Assembly: GCF_900100535.1 (NCBI RefSeq)
Contig: NZ_FNDG01000023.1
Span: 29,640 to 93,639, forward strand
Origin: Phytopseudomonas flavescens
GTDB taxonomy: Bacteria > Pseudomonadota > Gammaproteobacteria > Pseudomonadales > Pseudomonadaceae
DNA: 64,000 nucleotides
Direction: 5' to 3'
Below are positions 18,033 through 27,367 of this stretch, in pieces. The position numbers and the translations under genes were made by a program. The first letter of the stretch is position 1. The number at the start of each line of letters is the position of its first letter. A model generated the notes under the pieces. That model had not been told where the DNA came from. It saw only the letters and a program-made list of their open reading frames with translations, and ran no database searches.

Positions 18033-19991
18033 ATGCTGAACACCCTTCTCCCCATCCTGCTGTTCGCCGCCCTCGGCCTGGCCGTACTCGGCGCCGCGAG
18101 ACGCTTCTTCATGTGGCGCCGTGGCCGGCCCGCCCAGGTCGACTGGCTCGGTGGCCTGCTGAATATGCCGCGGCGCTACCTGGTCGATCTGCACCATGTG
18201 GTCGAGCGTGACGCCTACATGTCGAAAACCCACGTGGCGACGGCGGGCGGCTTCGTGCTGGCCGCCGTGCTGGCGATCGTCGTGCATGGGTTCGGCCTGC
18301 ACAACCGCATCCTCGGCTTCGCCCTGCTGGCCGCGACGGCCTGCATGTTCGTTGGCGCCCTGTTCGTCGCCAGGCGCAGACGCAACCCGCCGGCGCGGCT
18401 GTCGAAAGGGCCGTGGATGCGCTTGCCGAAAAGCCTGCTGATGTTCTCCGCGAGTTTCTTCATCGCCACCCTGCCGGTCGCGGGTGTTGTTCCAGCCGAC
18501 TTCGGCGGCTGGGTGCTTGCGGCGCTCCTGGCCGTGGGCGTGGCTTGGGGGGTGTGCGAACTGTTCTTCGGCATGACCTGGGGCGGACCGATGAAGCACG
18601 CCTTCGCCGGCGCCCTGCACCTGGCCTGGCACCGCCGCAGCGAACGCTTTGGCGGTGGCCGCTCCACCGGCCTCAAGGCACTCGACCTGAGCGATCCCAA
18701 GGCGCCGCTGGGTGTGGAAAAACCCACCGACTTCACCTGGAACCAGCTACTCGGCTTCGACGCCTGCGTGCAGTGTGGCAAGTGCGAGGCCATGTGCCCG
18801 GCCTTCGCGGCTGGCCAGCCACTGAACCCGAAGAAACTGATTCAGGACATGGTCATCGGCCTGGCCGGTGGCAGCGACGCCAGGTTCGCCGGCTCGCCCT
18901 ACCCAGGCAAACCACTCGGTGAGCACAGCGGCGGCCCGCATCAGCCAATCGTCTCGCTGCAGGGCAAGGCGCTGGTCGATGCCGACACCCTGTGGTCGTG
19001 CACCACCTGCCGCGCCTGCGTGGAGGAGTGCCCGATGATGATCGAGCATGTCGATGCCATCGTCGACATGCGCCGCCACCTGACCCTGGAGAAAGGCTCG
19101 ACCCCGAACAAGGGTGCCGAGGTGTTGGAAAACCTCATCGCCACCGACAACCCCGGCGGCTTCGCACCGGGCGGACGGCTGAACTGGGCCGCCGACCTGA
19201 ACCTGCCGCTGCTCAGCGAGAAACAGCGCACCGACGTGCTGTTCTGGGTCGGCGACGGCGCCTTCGACATGCGCAACCAGCGCACCCTGCGCGCCTTCGT
19301 GAAGATCCTCAAGACGTCCGGGGTAGACTTCGCCGTGCTCGGCCTGGAGGAGCGCGACAGCGGTGACGTGGCACGCCGTCTCGGCGACGAGGCGACCTTC
19401 CAGCAACTGGCCAGACGCAATATCGCCACCCTGGCCAAGTACCAGTTCAAGACCATCGTCTCCTGCGACCCGCACAGCTTTCACGTGCTGAAGAACGAGT
19501 ACGCTGCCCTGGGCGGCCATTATCAGGTCATGCACCACAGCACCTTCATCGAATCGTTGATGCAGCGCGACCTGCTGCCGCTCGGTCAACACAAGGGCGG
19601 CAGCGTGACCTATCACGACCCCTGCTACCTGGGCCGTTACAACGGCGAATATGAAGCGCCGCGCACGGTGCTCAGGGCCATCGGCATCGAAGTCAGGGAA
19701 ATGGCCCGCTCCGGTTTCCGCTCGCGCTGCTGTGGCGGTGGCGGCGGCGCGCCGATCACCGACATCCCCGGCAAGCAGCGGATACCCGACATGCGCATGC
19801 AAGACATCAAGGAAACCGGTGCCGAACTGGTGGCCGTCGGCTGCCCGCAATGCACCGTGATGCTCGAAGGCGTGGTCGAACCGCGCCCGCAGATCAAGGA
19901 CATCGCCGAGCTGGTGGCCGAGGTGCTGATCGAAAGCGACGAGCCACACAAGAAACCCATTGCTCAGCCTGTAGTAGCGGAGGTGGCCTGA
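18033..19991 (+). CDS. dgcB: Membrane Fe-S oxidoreductase DgcB
   Basis: A 652-residue protein with about 180 N-terminal residues of membrane segments (MLNTLLPILLFAALGLAVL onward), two [4Fe-4S] ferredoxin motifs (CVQCGKCEAMCP and CTTCRACVEECP) and C-terminal cysteine-rich CCG domains (DPCYLGRYNG, SRCCGGGGGAP). It resembles heterodisulfide-reductase/GlpC-type electron carriers and should move electrons from dimethylglycine oxidation to the membrane. The start at 18033 follows GAGGAC; the frame extends upstream into the REP but without features. Its stop codon abuts the etfA start. Confidence 0.9.
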   Translation: MLNTLLPILLFAALGLAVLGAARRFFMWRRGRPAQVDWLGGLLNMPRRYLVDLHHVVERDAYMSKTHVATAGGFVLAAVLAIVVHGFGLHNRILGFALLAATACMFVGALFVARRRRNPPARLSKGPWMRLPKSLLMFSASFFIATLPVAGVVPADFGGWVLAALLAVGVAWGVCELFFGMTWGGPMKHAFAGALHLAWHRRSERFGGGRSTGLKALDLSDPKAPLGVEKPTDFTWNQLLGFDACVQCGKCEAMCPAFAAGQPLNPKKLIQDMVIGLAGGSDARFAGSPYPGKPLGEHSGGPHQPIVSLQGKALVDADTLWSCTTCRACVEECPMMIEHVDAIVDMRRHLTLEKGSTPNKGAEVLENLIATDNPGGFAPGGRLNWAADLNLPLLSEKQRTDVLFWVGDGAFDMRNQRTLRAFVKILKTSGVDFAVLGLEERDSGDVARRLGDEATFQQLARRNIATLAKYQFKTIVSCDPHSFHVLKNEYAALGGHYQVMHHSTFIESLMQRDLLPLGQHKGGSVTYHDPCYLGRYNGEYEAPRTVLRAIGIEVREMARSGFRSRCCGGGGGAPITDIPGKQRIPDMRMQDIKETGAELVAVGCPQCTVMLEGVVEPRPQIKDIAELVAEVLIESDEPHKKPIAQPVVAEVA

Positions 19992-21221
19992 ATGAGTGAC
20001 CTGATCCGCCGTGACCCGCGCGCCGAGTGGATCGCGCGCAATCGACTGCATCCGCTGCACGCCGCCCTGCAGACTCGGCACAGCCAGTGGGCGGGCCCCA
20101 ACGGCCTGGTACGCAAGAATCCGCACGCCGCTGCCGCCGGCTTCACCGGCCCGGCCGGGCTCAAGCGCATCGACCGCAGCGGCACGCAGCAGGGCGGCTC
20201 GAACAAGCGCCAGAGCGCCAGCGTGGAAGTGCAGTTGCCACTGCACGTGGTCGAGCAGCCAGCGTTCGTCATCGCCGTGGTGCCGGACATGGTCGGCGGC
20301 CGCCTGAGCAGCCACGACAAGGACCTGCTCGGCCTCGCCCATCAGCTTGCCGGCAAGGACGGCGCAGTGCTTGCCGTGGTGTTTGGCGACGCCAGGGAAA
20401 ACGCCTTCGACACCGCGGGCGTCGACCGCCTGCTGATGCTCGACGGCGATGAATACCAAGGCTACTCACCGGAGCAACGGGTACTCGCCCTGCGTGCGGT
20501 GGAAGGCCAGTTCGCCCCCCGCCACTGGTTGCTGCCGGACAGCCGCCAGGGAGGCGCCGAGTTGGGCCGACGCCTGGCTGCCAGCCTGGGCGAGCGCCCG
20601 GCTACGCGCGTCTGGCAGGTCCGCGACGGGCAAAGCAGCGGCCGCGCCGGGGCCGGGCGCGAGGATATCGTGCAGACAACCCCACGGCTGCTGCTGGCCG
20701 CCGTGGAATGCGCCGAACCGCTCAGTGAAAGCCGCCACGAAGCACGGCGGGTCGAGCTGTCGGCCCCGGTCGCTCACAACCTGCCGCGCATCGAGAACCT
20801 CGGGGCGGTGGCCGTCGACCCGGCGCAGATCCCCATGGCCGAAGCGGAGTTCATCCTCTCCGGCGGCAATGGCGTGAAGGACTGGAGCTTGTTCCACCGC
20901 GCTGCCCTCGCCCTCGGCGCCACCGAAGGTGCCTCCCGCGTGGCGGTGGACGACGGCCATATGCCGCGCGGCCGACAAGTGGGCGCCACCGGCACCTGGG
21001 TCACGGCCCGGGTGTACCTGGCAGTCGGCATCTCCGGCGCCATCCAGCACCTGCAGGGCATAGGCGCCTGCGACAAGGTGGTGGCGATCAACCTCGATCC
21101 CGGCTGCGACATGATCAAACGGGCGGACATGGCGGTGATCGGCGACTCCGCGGCGATCCTCCAGGCGCTGATCGAGCGGGTCGAGGCCCACCGCCAGGGA
21201 GCCAGACGCGATGCCGCATAA
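19992..21221 (+). CDS. Electron transfer flavoprotein alpha-like subunit of the dgc unit
   Basis: A 409-residue EtfA homologue, about 100 residues longer than housekeeping EtfA because of its N-terminal part. The C-terminal FAD domain is clear: GVKDWSLFHRAALALGATEGASR, QVGATGTWVTARVYLAVGISGAIQHLQG and AINLDPGCDMIKRADMAVIGD. It starts directly after the dgcB stop (TGAATG). It presumably carries FAD and links DgcA to DgcB. It is dedicated to dimethylglycine by context; the general EtfAB pair is not in this window. Confidence 0.9.
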   Translation: MSDLIRRDPRAEWIARNRLHPLHAALQTRHSQWAGPNGLVRKNPHAAAAGFTGPAGLKRIDRSGTQQGGSNKRQSASVEVQLPLHVVEQPAFVIAVVPDMVGGRLSSHDKDLLGLAHQLAGKDGAVLAVVFGDARENAFDTAGVDRLLMLDGDEYQGYSPEQRVLALRAVEGQFAPRHWLLPDSRQGGAELGRRLAASLGERPATRVWQVRDGQSSGRAGAGREDIVQTTPRLLLAAVECAEPLSESRHEARRVELSAPVAHNLPRIENLGAVAVDPAQIPMAEAEFILSGGNGVKDWSLFHRAALALGATEGASRVAVDDGHMPRGRQVGATGTWVTARVYLAVGISGAIQHLQGIGACDKVVAINLDPGCDMIKRADMAVIGDSAAILQALIERVEAHRQGARRDAA

Positions 21222-21232
21222 GCAGCCTGTCA

Positions 21233-21284
21233 CGGGCATGGCCCGCTCCCACGCAGGTGAATTCGTGGGAGCGGGCCATGCCCG
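21233..21284. repeat. Perfect REP-type palindrome inside the etf genes
   Basis: Two 20-bp arms (21233-21252 and 21265-21284) pair perfectly around a 12-base loop; the left arm reads CGGGCATGGCCCGCTCCCAC. It lies between the etfA-like stop and the etfB-like RBS and would form a strong RNA hairpin within the operon mRNA. Confidence 0.95.
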
Positions 21285-21313
21285 CGAAATAGCTCTAACA
21301 GGAGAGCCGCAGC

Positions 21314-22087
21314 ATGACTGAACTCAACGTCGTCACCCTCGTCTCCATCGGCACGCACCCGGCATCGGGCCGGCCACGCCGTGCCGAAGAGGATGCCCGC
21401 GCCGTGGAGCTGGGCCTCAGCCTGGTCGGCGAGAAACTCGATGTGCTGCACGCAGGCGACCCACAGGAAGAAACCCTGCGCGCCTACCTGGGCATGGGCC
21501 TGCCCGGCCTCACCGTGCTCGAACAGGCTCGCGGCGCCGACGCCCTGCCGGCGCTGGTCGATCACCTGCAACGCACCCGGGCGCAGTTGGTATTGACCGG
21601 CAGCCAGGCGGAAACCGGCGAAGGCTCGGGGATGCTGCCCTACCTGCTGGCCGAGCGCCTGGGCTGGCCACTGATCGTCGGCCTGGCGGCAGTGGAAAGC
21701 CTCGACGGCGGCATCGCTCAGGTGCTGCAGGCATTGCCGCGCGGGCAGCGACGCCGGCTCAAGGTACGCCTGCCGTTCGTCGCCAGTGTCGACGGTGCGG
21801 CACCGGCTGCTCGCCAGAGCGCATTCGGCCCGGCGCGGCGCGGCACCCTGGATCGCGAATCGGTGGAGCTGGTCGACGACCCGCTCTACGCCGATGCCCA
21901 GTGGCAGCCGGCCCGTCCGCGGCCCAAGCGCCTGAAGGTGATCAAGGCCAAGACCGGCGCCGAGCGCATGAAGGCCGCCACGGCGAAAGCGTCGGGCGGC
22001 GGTGGCCAGGTGCTCAACGGCGTCTCGCCACAGGAGGGTGCAGAGGCTATCTTCAAGTTGTTGCTGGACGAAGGCGTTCTGCGCTGA
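21314..22087 (+). CDS. Electron transfer flavoprotein beta-like subunit of the dgc unit
   Basis: A 257-residue EtfB homologue, close to the family's usual length. LVSIGTHPASGRPRRAEEDARAVELG-like N-terminal residues, LVLTGSQAETGEGSGMLPYLLAERLGWPLIV-like central segment and a basic KVIKAKTG region match the nucleotide-binding Etf fold. It would pair with the EtfA-like protein. It is separated from etfA by a REP hairpin that could lower its relative expression. AGGAGAGCC precedes the start. Confidence 0.9.
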   Translation: MTELNVVTLVSIGTHPASGRPRRAEEDARAVELGLSLVGEKLDVLHAGDPQEETLRAYLGMGLPGLTVLEQARGADALPALVDHLQRTRAQLVLTGSQAETGEGSGMLPYLLAERLGWPLIVGLAAVESLDGGIAQVLQALPRGQRRRLKVRLPFVASVDGAAPAARQSAFGPARRGTLDRESVELVDDPLYADAQWQPARPRPKRLKVIKAKTGAERMKAATAKASGGGGQVLNGVSPQEGAEAIFKLLLDEGVLR

Positions 22088-22126
22088 CGGGGCGCCGATC
22101 TTCACACACTCCACGAGGACAGGACG

Positions 22127-22375
22127 ATGATGCACGCCGAACTGATCGACCAGGACGATCTCCGCGAACGCCTGGTCGCCCTGGGCATCAGCATTCCCAG
22201 CGGTGCCAGCGCCGAGCAGGCCTGCGAATACGCGGTCACCGGCCTGTGCCCGGAGCGCGCCGTGGCCTTGCGCCACATGGTCGAAGACATACTCGCCGGT
22301 AGCGCTACCGTGCTGCCGACCGTGCGCGAAGCCATCTCGCGCACCCTGCTGCCGGCGCTCGTGCCACGTCGCTAG
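22127..22375 (+). CDS. Small conserved-looking protein at the end of the dgc unit
   Basis: An 82-residue soluble protein of unknown function. It has an acidic helical N-terminus (ELIDQDDLRERLVALGI), a Cys-containing middle (SAEQACEYAVTGLCPERAVALRHM) and a basic C-terminus. No known domain is recognised. It follows etfB by 39 bp with a good RBS (CGAGGACAGG), so it is probably co-transcribed. Two consecutive ATGs are available as start. It might be a helper for the Etf/Dgc complex, but that is only position-based. Confidence 0.7.
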   Translation: MMHAELIDQDDLRERLVALGISIPSGASAEQACEYAVTGLCPERAVALRHMVEDILAGSATVLPTVREAISRTLLPALVPRR

Positions 22376-22422
22376 GGCTGGGCAAGCGCAGCAGCCCTAC
22401 TCGGCAAACCGCCATGCGTTGC

Positions 22423-22655
22423 GCACAAATACTGTGCATGCGCCTGTGGATAACCTGTTGAATAACTGCCAGCCGCCCGCCAGTACGGGCGCTGCGCGCG
22501 GCTGCCGGTTTTTTGTCCACGCGCCTTTCGGCGGATCGCCGAGAAGCCCTTTCCAGGGCCTTTGCCGTGATAATCACAAAGGATGGGCCACGGTTTCTTC
22601 AGTACCAATAGCTTGCGCACAAATACTGTGCGCGTGGCTGTGGATAAGCTGTTTG
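22423..22655. repeat. Two copies of a DnaA-box-containing intergenic repeat
   Basis: GCACAAATACTGTGC occurs at 22423-22437 and again at 22617-22631. Each copy is followed 7 bases later by a perfect TGTGGATAA (22445-22453 and 22639-22647) plus an ACCTGTTGAA or AGCTGTTTGAA tail. This is the same motif family as in the ltaE-gbcB gap. The rest of the 454-bp gap before gbdR holds an imperfect hairpin near 22790-22830 that may terminate gbdR. Confidence 0.75.
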
Positions 22656-22829
22656 AAAAGCGCTGAAAGCCCGATGCCATGTGGCTCTCGAGCAACTGGT
22701 GTTTTTTTGTGCTCAGCATCCCTGCTGCCACCCTTCGGGACGTCGCAAGCGACGTCAAGAATCGCTACTGGCGATTTTGCTCAGGATGCATCCGGCAGTA
22801 ACGGCCGTAAGCCGTCACCGCCATCCGGA

Positions 22830-23930
22830 TCAGAGGATGCGCACGCTGGCGAAGGTCGACTCGCCCTGGGCACGGCTGAGGGCCGACATGGCCGAAGACG
22901 ACTCGTGCATCAGGTCGTCATGGATGGGCACCAGGGAAATCACCTTCGAGGCGCTGCCCGTACGCTCGTCGCGGGGCGGAATGCCGAAGTATTCGCGGTA
23001 GCACTTGGAGAAATGCGGCGTGGAGACGAAGCCGCAGACCGAGGCGACTTCGATGATCGACATCGAGGTCTGCTTGAGCAACTGGCGGGCGCGGATCAGG
23101 CGCAGCTTCAGGTAATACCGCGACGGCGAACAGTGCAGGTACTTCTGGAACAGACGCTCCAGTTGACGGCGTGAAACATCGACGTAGAGCGCCAGTTGAT
23201 CGAGATCGATGGGCTCCTCGAGGTTGGCTTCCATCAACGCGACGATTTCCTGCAGCTTCGGCTGGTTGGTGCCGAGCATATGCTTGAGCGGCACCCGCTG
23301 ATGATCCTGCTCGTTGCGGATGCGCTCGTAGATGAACATCTCGGAGATCGCCGCCGCCAGCTCGCGACCATGCTCGCGGCCGATCAGGTGCAGCATCATG
23401 TCCATCGGCGCGGTGCCACCAGACGCCGTGTTACGGTTGCGATCGATGGAGAACAGCCGGGTGGTGATGGCGGCGCGGGGAAAGGCCTCCTGCATGGCGG
23501 CAAGAAATTCCCAGTGCACGCTGCAGTCGTAGCCATCGAGCAGGCCGGCTTTGGCCAGCGCCCAACTGCCCGTGCACACCGCGCCCATCTGCCGGCCCTG
23601 ACGCGCCTGGGCCTGCAGCCACTGCACGTGCTCACGGGTGACGCTGCGCTGGATGTCCACACCGCCGCAGACGATCACCGACCCCAGCGCCGGCGCATGG
23701 GCCACGCCGGCGTCGGGGGTGATCCGCAAGCCGTCGCTGGCACCTACCGGCAAGCCGTCGAGGGTCAGGGTGTGCCAGCGATACAGCTCCTTGCCGGAGA
23801 GCTGGTTGGCCATGCGCAGAGGCTCCACGGCGGACGCCAGGGAGATCAAGGTGAAATTGTCCAACAGGAGAAACCCGATGGATTGGGGAACACGGCTCTG
23901 GAGCGGCGCTCCCGGATTGAACTGTGACAT
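22830..23930 (-). CDS. gbdR: Glycine betaine/dimethylglycine-responsive regulator
   Basis: A 366-residue GlxA-type AraC-family activator. The N-terminal DJ-1/PfpI-like domain (IGFLLLDNFTLISLASAVEPL, then VCTGSWALAKAGLLDG) senses ligand, and the C-terminal AraC HTH pair (LDQLALYVDVSRRQLERLFQKY and IIEVASVCGFVSTPHFSKCYREYF) binds DNA. In P. aeruginosa GbdR responds to glycine betaine and dimethylglycine and activates gbcA, gbcB, dgcA, and the cbc genes. Those genes surround it here, which separates it from cdhR. RBS GAGGG precedes the start. Confidence 0.9.
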   Translation of the reverse strand: MSQFNPGAPLQSRVPQSIGFLLLDNFTLISLASAVEPLRMANQLSGKELYRWHTLTLDGLPVGASDGLRITPDAGVAHAPALGSVIVCGGVDIQRSVTREHVQWLQAQARQGRQMGAVCTGSWALAKAGLLDGYDCSVHWEFLAAMQEAFPRAAITTRLFSIDRNRNTASGGTAPMDMMLHLIGREHGRELAAAISEMFIYERIRNEQDHQRVPLKHMLGTNQPKLQEIVALMEANLEEPIDLDQLALYVDVSRRQLERLFQKYLHCSPSRYYLKLRLIRARQLLKQTSMSIIEVASVCGFVSTPHFSKCYREYFGIPPRDERTGSASKVISLVPIHDDLMHESSSAMSALSRAQGESTFASVRIL

Positions 23931-24239
23931 CGGTGAACCCTCACGCTAAGCACGTTGTGAGCCTTCATCGCGAGGCTCTGATTTTCTTGTAGTCACGGCA
24001 CAAGGCAGTCATGCAGATGGACAAGGGAACGCAAAGGTCATGCCGACATTGAACGGTCGTTCAATAAAAATGGGACCCAGGCTGGAACGCTCCCGGCAGA
24101 GCGAGCGCTGGGCGCCCTGAAGTGCCTCGTGAAATCCGCGTAAAGTGCCATGCCACAAGGACCTGAGCATTTTGGTAGCACTGCCGCCGGGGGGTGTTCC
24201 CGTACTGTTGAGAGGGTTACCTGGCGGCAGTAACGGAGG

Positions 24240-24279
24240 CCGTGGCCGAATGGTCACGGCAATGACCATTCGGCCACGG
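24240..24279. repeat. Perfect 17-bp inverted repeat upstream of cbcV
   Basis: Arms CCGTGGCCGAATGGTCA (24240-24256) and its exact complement (24263-24279) flank the loop CGGCAA. Flanking GGAG/CTCC extends the stem past one bulge. No T-run follows, so it is not a classic terminator. Confidence 0.9.
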
Positions 24280-24711
24280 CTCCACCTGCACCAAAAGCTG
24301 GCGGATTACCGGCCATCTGAGCGAAAAGCGCCCACGCGCCGACAGGCGGGATCTCCTTCTATCTGCCCCGCCTATCGGCGATGATGTCGCACAACCTGCG
24401 GGCAACCGACTCGACCAGCGAACTGGCACGGCCATCTCGCCTCGCACCATCGTGCCGAACCCACGGAAATACGCCATCAGCATGCGGATAGCTGCCACGC
24501 CCCCGGATGGGGCCGATCACCGTGATGGTGCAAAGAAGCGCTCTTTCAACGGCTGTTCTGCAGCGACTGACAGGCTTACATACGTTTTTTTTCGAATTCG
24601 CTGCAGCCCCCGGCTCATCTAGCCTAAGGCCGACTGAAAAGCTGAGAACCGCGCCACGCGCGGCCTCCAGCTTTGGCCAAGGGTAGAAAAAATCTGTTAT
24701 GGTTTTTTTAG

Positions 24712-24939
24712 GCGGCGCACCTTGGTGTCGTCGCCCAACACGTCAGGGTCGCAATTCGATAATTGCCGCGACCGCAAGACTATATCGTTGAGTCAGCCGA
24801 TTTCGTCGCTGTCGCTCTTGACCAGGGTGGCAGACCGGAGCCCTCCGCTCCGGACCGAAGAACAGATAAGTGCTGGCTACCGCAACAGGGCGCCAGTCCA
24901 ACAAGAAATTTCGGATGTACGCGCATCTCGGATGAGATG
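24712..24939 (+). other. Possible structured 5' leader of cbcV
   Basis: Several short stem-loops follow one another: GGCG...CGCC around 24712-24736, GGTCGCAATT-CGAT-AATTGCCGCGACC at 24747-24773 (interrupted stem), CCGGAG/CTCCGG at 24835-24853, and CATCTC/GAGATG at 24924-24939. They sit 300-530 bases before the cbcV start. Whether they are transcribed is not known. They match no riboswitch class I know. Confidence 0.35.
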
Positions 24940-25244
24940 TGAATTCCCAAGGGACTGGGCTTCGTAACACTGCCAGAGGGTTTGGAAAGCAGTTTGCAGC
25001 ACGGCAACGCACTATTCATTCGACACGAAATCCAGGAATGCCGGGGGCTGCGAGCAGCCAGGGCAGGTCTCTGGGAGCGTGCGCGAGTGCCAGCAGAACG
25101 CCATGTGCCAGAACGCTGTCCAAACCTCGGAACCGTGTATATACCCACAAGCAAGAACAGTCGACATCGCCTGACGAACGCCCGGTGGGCGCTCGGCAGG
25201 CCGCGTGTAGCTGCTCTGGATGTCTACTGAAGGGGAACCATCCC

Positions 25245-26441
25245 ATGCAGTCTGGAAAAATCGTCGTCGAGAACCTCTACAAGGTGTTCGGCGACAAGCC
25301 GCAAGAAGCCATCGACCTACTCAAGCAGGGTTGGAGCAAGGACAGAATTCTCGCCGAGAGAGGCGCCGTCATCGGCGTCAGCGACGTCTCGTTCAGCGTC
25401 GAGGAAGGTGAAATCTTTGTACTGATGGGCCTTTCCGGCTCGGGCAAGTCAACCCTTATCCGCCTCATCAATCGGTTGGTCGAACCGACTGCCGGAGATG
25501 TTTACATCGACGGGCAGAACGTTGCCAAGTTGCCCAAGGATCAGCTGATCGACCTGCGTCGCCGCGACATGAGCATGGTCTTCCAGTCGTTCGCGCTGAT
25601 GCCGTCACGTACCGTTCTCGACAACGCCGCCTTTGGGCTCGAGGTGGCGGGCAAGGGCCGCAAGGAGCGCGAGGAACGCGCCATGCAGGTTCTTACCCAG
25701 GTGGGCCTGGATACCTTCGCCAGCAAGTTTCCCCACGAGCTCTCGGGCGGCATGCAGCAGCGGGTCGGCCTGGCTCGCGCCCTGGCCGTCGACCCGTCGA
25801 TGATCATCATGGATGAAGCCTTCTCGGCCCTCGATCCGCTCAAGCGCCGCGAGATGCAGGACATCCTGCTCGAACTGCAGAAGACCGATCGCCGCACCAT
25901 CATCTTCGTCTCCCACGATATCGAGGAGGCCATGCGCATTGGCACCCGCATCGGCATCATGGAAGGCGGCAAGCTGGTTCAGGTCGGTACGCCACAGGAA
26001 CTTATCGACCATCCCGCCAACGACTACGTGCGCAACTTCTTCGATACGGTCGACACCAGCCGCTATCTCACCGCCGGCCAGCTCAAGTCCGACAGCGTGC
26101 CGATCTACGTGCACAACGGCAAGGCGCCAGATGCGCAGACCGTATGCCGCGAGTTGCAGGAGCAGGACAAGCACTACGCCTTCATCGTCGACGAACACAA
26201 CAAGTTCCAAGGCTCCATCAGCCTGGAGAAGATCGCCCTGCTGGTCGAAGGCGGCGAATCCTGCTCCCTGAACCAGACCGTCCTGAAGGAAATCAATCCG
26301 GTTCCCGAGGATATGCCACTGGATCAGGTGATCGGGCGCCTGGTCGACAACGAGGGGCCGATCCCGGTGGTCGACCAGGACGGCAATTACAGCGGTGCCA
26401 TCAGCAAAGGCCGCCTCCTGACTCGTCTGCAGGGAGAATGA
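25245..26441 (+). CDS. cbcV: Quaternary-ammonium ABC transporter, ATPase
   Basis: A 398-residue ProV/OpuAA-type ATPase. Walker A GLSGSGKST is at 62-70, the signature LSGGMQQRVGLARAL, Walker B MIIMDEAF, and a C-terminal CBS-domain pair covers about residues 280-398. The family energises uptake of choline, betaine and carnitine. The start at 25245 gives the family N-terminus and has AAGGGGA upstream; the frame extends upstream by 102 codons without family resemblance. It overlaps the cbcW region by one base of spacing and heads cbcV-cbcW-cbcX. GbdR is the expected regulator. Confidence 0.93.
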   Translation: MQSGKIVVENLYKVFGDKPQEAIDLLKQGWSKDRILAERGAVIGVSDVSFSVEEGEIFVLMGLSGSGKSTLIRLINRLVEPTAGDVYIDGQNVAKLPKDQLIDLRRRDMSMVFQSFALMPSRTVLDNAAFGLEVAGKGRKEREERAMQVLTQVGLDTFASKFPHELSGGMQQRVGLARALAVDPSMIIMDEAFSALDPLKRREMQDILLELQKTDRRTIIFVSHDIEEAMRIGTRIGIMEGGKLVQVGTPQELIDHPANDYVRNFFDTVDTSRYLTAGQLKSDSVPIYVHNGKAPDAQTVCRELQEQDKHYAFIVDEHNKFQGSISLEKIALLVEGGESCSLNQTVLKEINPVPEDMPLDQVIGRLVDNEGPIPVVDQDGNYSGAISKGRLLTRLQGE

Positions 26442-26442
26442 C

Positions 26443-27324
26443 ATGAGCGAGAAACTGGATCTGGGCAGCTGGGTCAACGACTCGGTGCAACACCTGCTGG
26501 ATAACTACAGCGGTGCCTTCGACAGTATCGGCAGCGTGGTCAGCGGCTTTTCCGAGGGTATCGAGGCGGTACTCATGCTGCCCCCGGCCTGGCTGCTGAT
26601 CGCCATCTTCGTGGCCCTCGGGCTCTGGCGCATCGGCCTGCGCTTCGCCGTGTTCACCGCCATCGCCTTCGTGCTGATCGTCATGACCGGCTTCTGGGAG
26701 CAGACGGTAGTGACCCTGGGCCTGACCTTCTCGGCGACCCTGATCAGCCTGCTGATCGGCATTCCGCTGGGTATCTGGGCGGCCAAGAGCGAGCGTGTGT
26801 CGACCATCATCCGGCCGATCCTGGATTTCATGCAGACCATGCCGGCGTTCGTCTACCTGATCCCGGCGGCCATGCTGTTCGGCCTCGGCCGCGTGCCGGG
26901 TATCATCGCCACGGTGATCTTCGCCATGCCACCGGCGGTTCGCCTGACCAGCCTGGGCATTCGCCAGGTCAACAAGGAAATCGTCGAGGCCGGCCAGTCG
27001 TTCGGCTGCAACGGCCGCCAACTGCTGTTCAAGGTGCAGTTGCCCAATGCGATGCCGTCGATCATGGCGGGCGTCAACCAGACCATCATGATGGCGCTGT
27101 CGATGGTGATCATCGCCTCGATGGTCGGCGCAGGCGGCCTGGGCAACGACGTGCTGGCCAGTATCCAGCGTCTGGACATCGGCCTGGGCTTCGAAAGCGG
27201 TATGGCCGTGGTCCTGCTGGCGATCATCCTCGACCGTATCACCGAGAGCTTCGGCACCCCGCAGACCGCGGCGAACCGTGCCGGCTGGCTGAACTGGCTG
27301 AGCGCTCGTCTGCAACGCCAATGA
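26443..27324 (+). CDS. cbcW: Quaternary-ammonium ABC transporter, permease
   Basis: A 293-residue inner-membrane permease of the ProW/OpuAB type with about six membrane segments. The EAA-like coupling loop reads VRLTSLGIRQVNKEIVEAGQSFG, which contacts CbcV. It starts one base after the cbcV stop. As the only permease of this family in the window, it is the likely channel for choline (CbcX), carnitine (CaiX) and betaine (BetX-like) delivered by the separate binding proteins; such sharing is known for the Cbc system of Pseudomonas. Confidence 0.93.
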   Translation: MSEKLDLGSWVNDSVQHLLDNYSGAFDSIGSVVSGFSEGIEAVLMLPPAWLLIAIFVALGLWRIGLRFAVFTAIAFVLIVMTGFWEQTVVTLGLTFSATLISLLIGIPLGIWAAKSERVSTIIRPILDFMQTMPAFVYLIPAAMLFGLGRVPGIIATVIFAMPPAVRLTSLGIRQVNKEIVEAGQSFGCNGRQLLFKVQLPNAMPSIMAGVNQTIMMALSMVIIASMVGAGGLGNDVLASIQRLDIGLGFESGMAVVLLAIILDRITESFGTPQTAANRAGWLNWLSARLQRQ

Positions 27325-27367
27325 AGCGGCGATAGCAGCGTACCTTCACCTTCACAAGGATCCACGG

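Larger units (their letters stand above)
23931..25244. promoter_or_regulatory. Long 1.3-kb divergent gap before cbcV, with hairpins
   Basis: No gene of credible composition is seen. The promoters of gbdR and cbcVWX must lie here. Structures include paired CTGCCGCC (24181) and GGCGGCAG (24223), the perfect hairpin at 24240-24279, and a run of smaller hairpins from 24712 to 24939. A poly-T stretch near 24588 and TTTTTTTAGG near 24707 are the only AT-rich spots. Unusually long for a promoter region in this window. Confidence 0.55.

Noticed and set aside
24712..24939. Known riboswitch upstream of cbcV
   Set aside because: The hairpins do not match the layout of any class I recognise, and transcription of the region is unknown.
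24939..25244. N-terminal extension of cbcV
   Set aside because: The 102 extra codons show no ProV resemblance; the ATG at 25245 has a good RBS and the family N-terminus.
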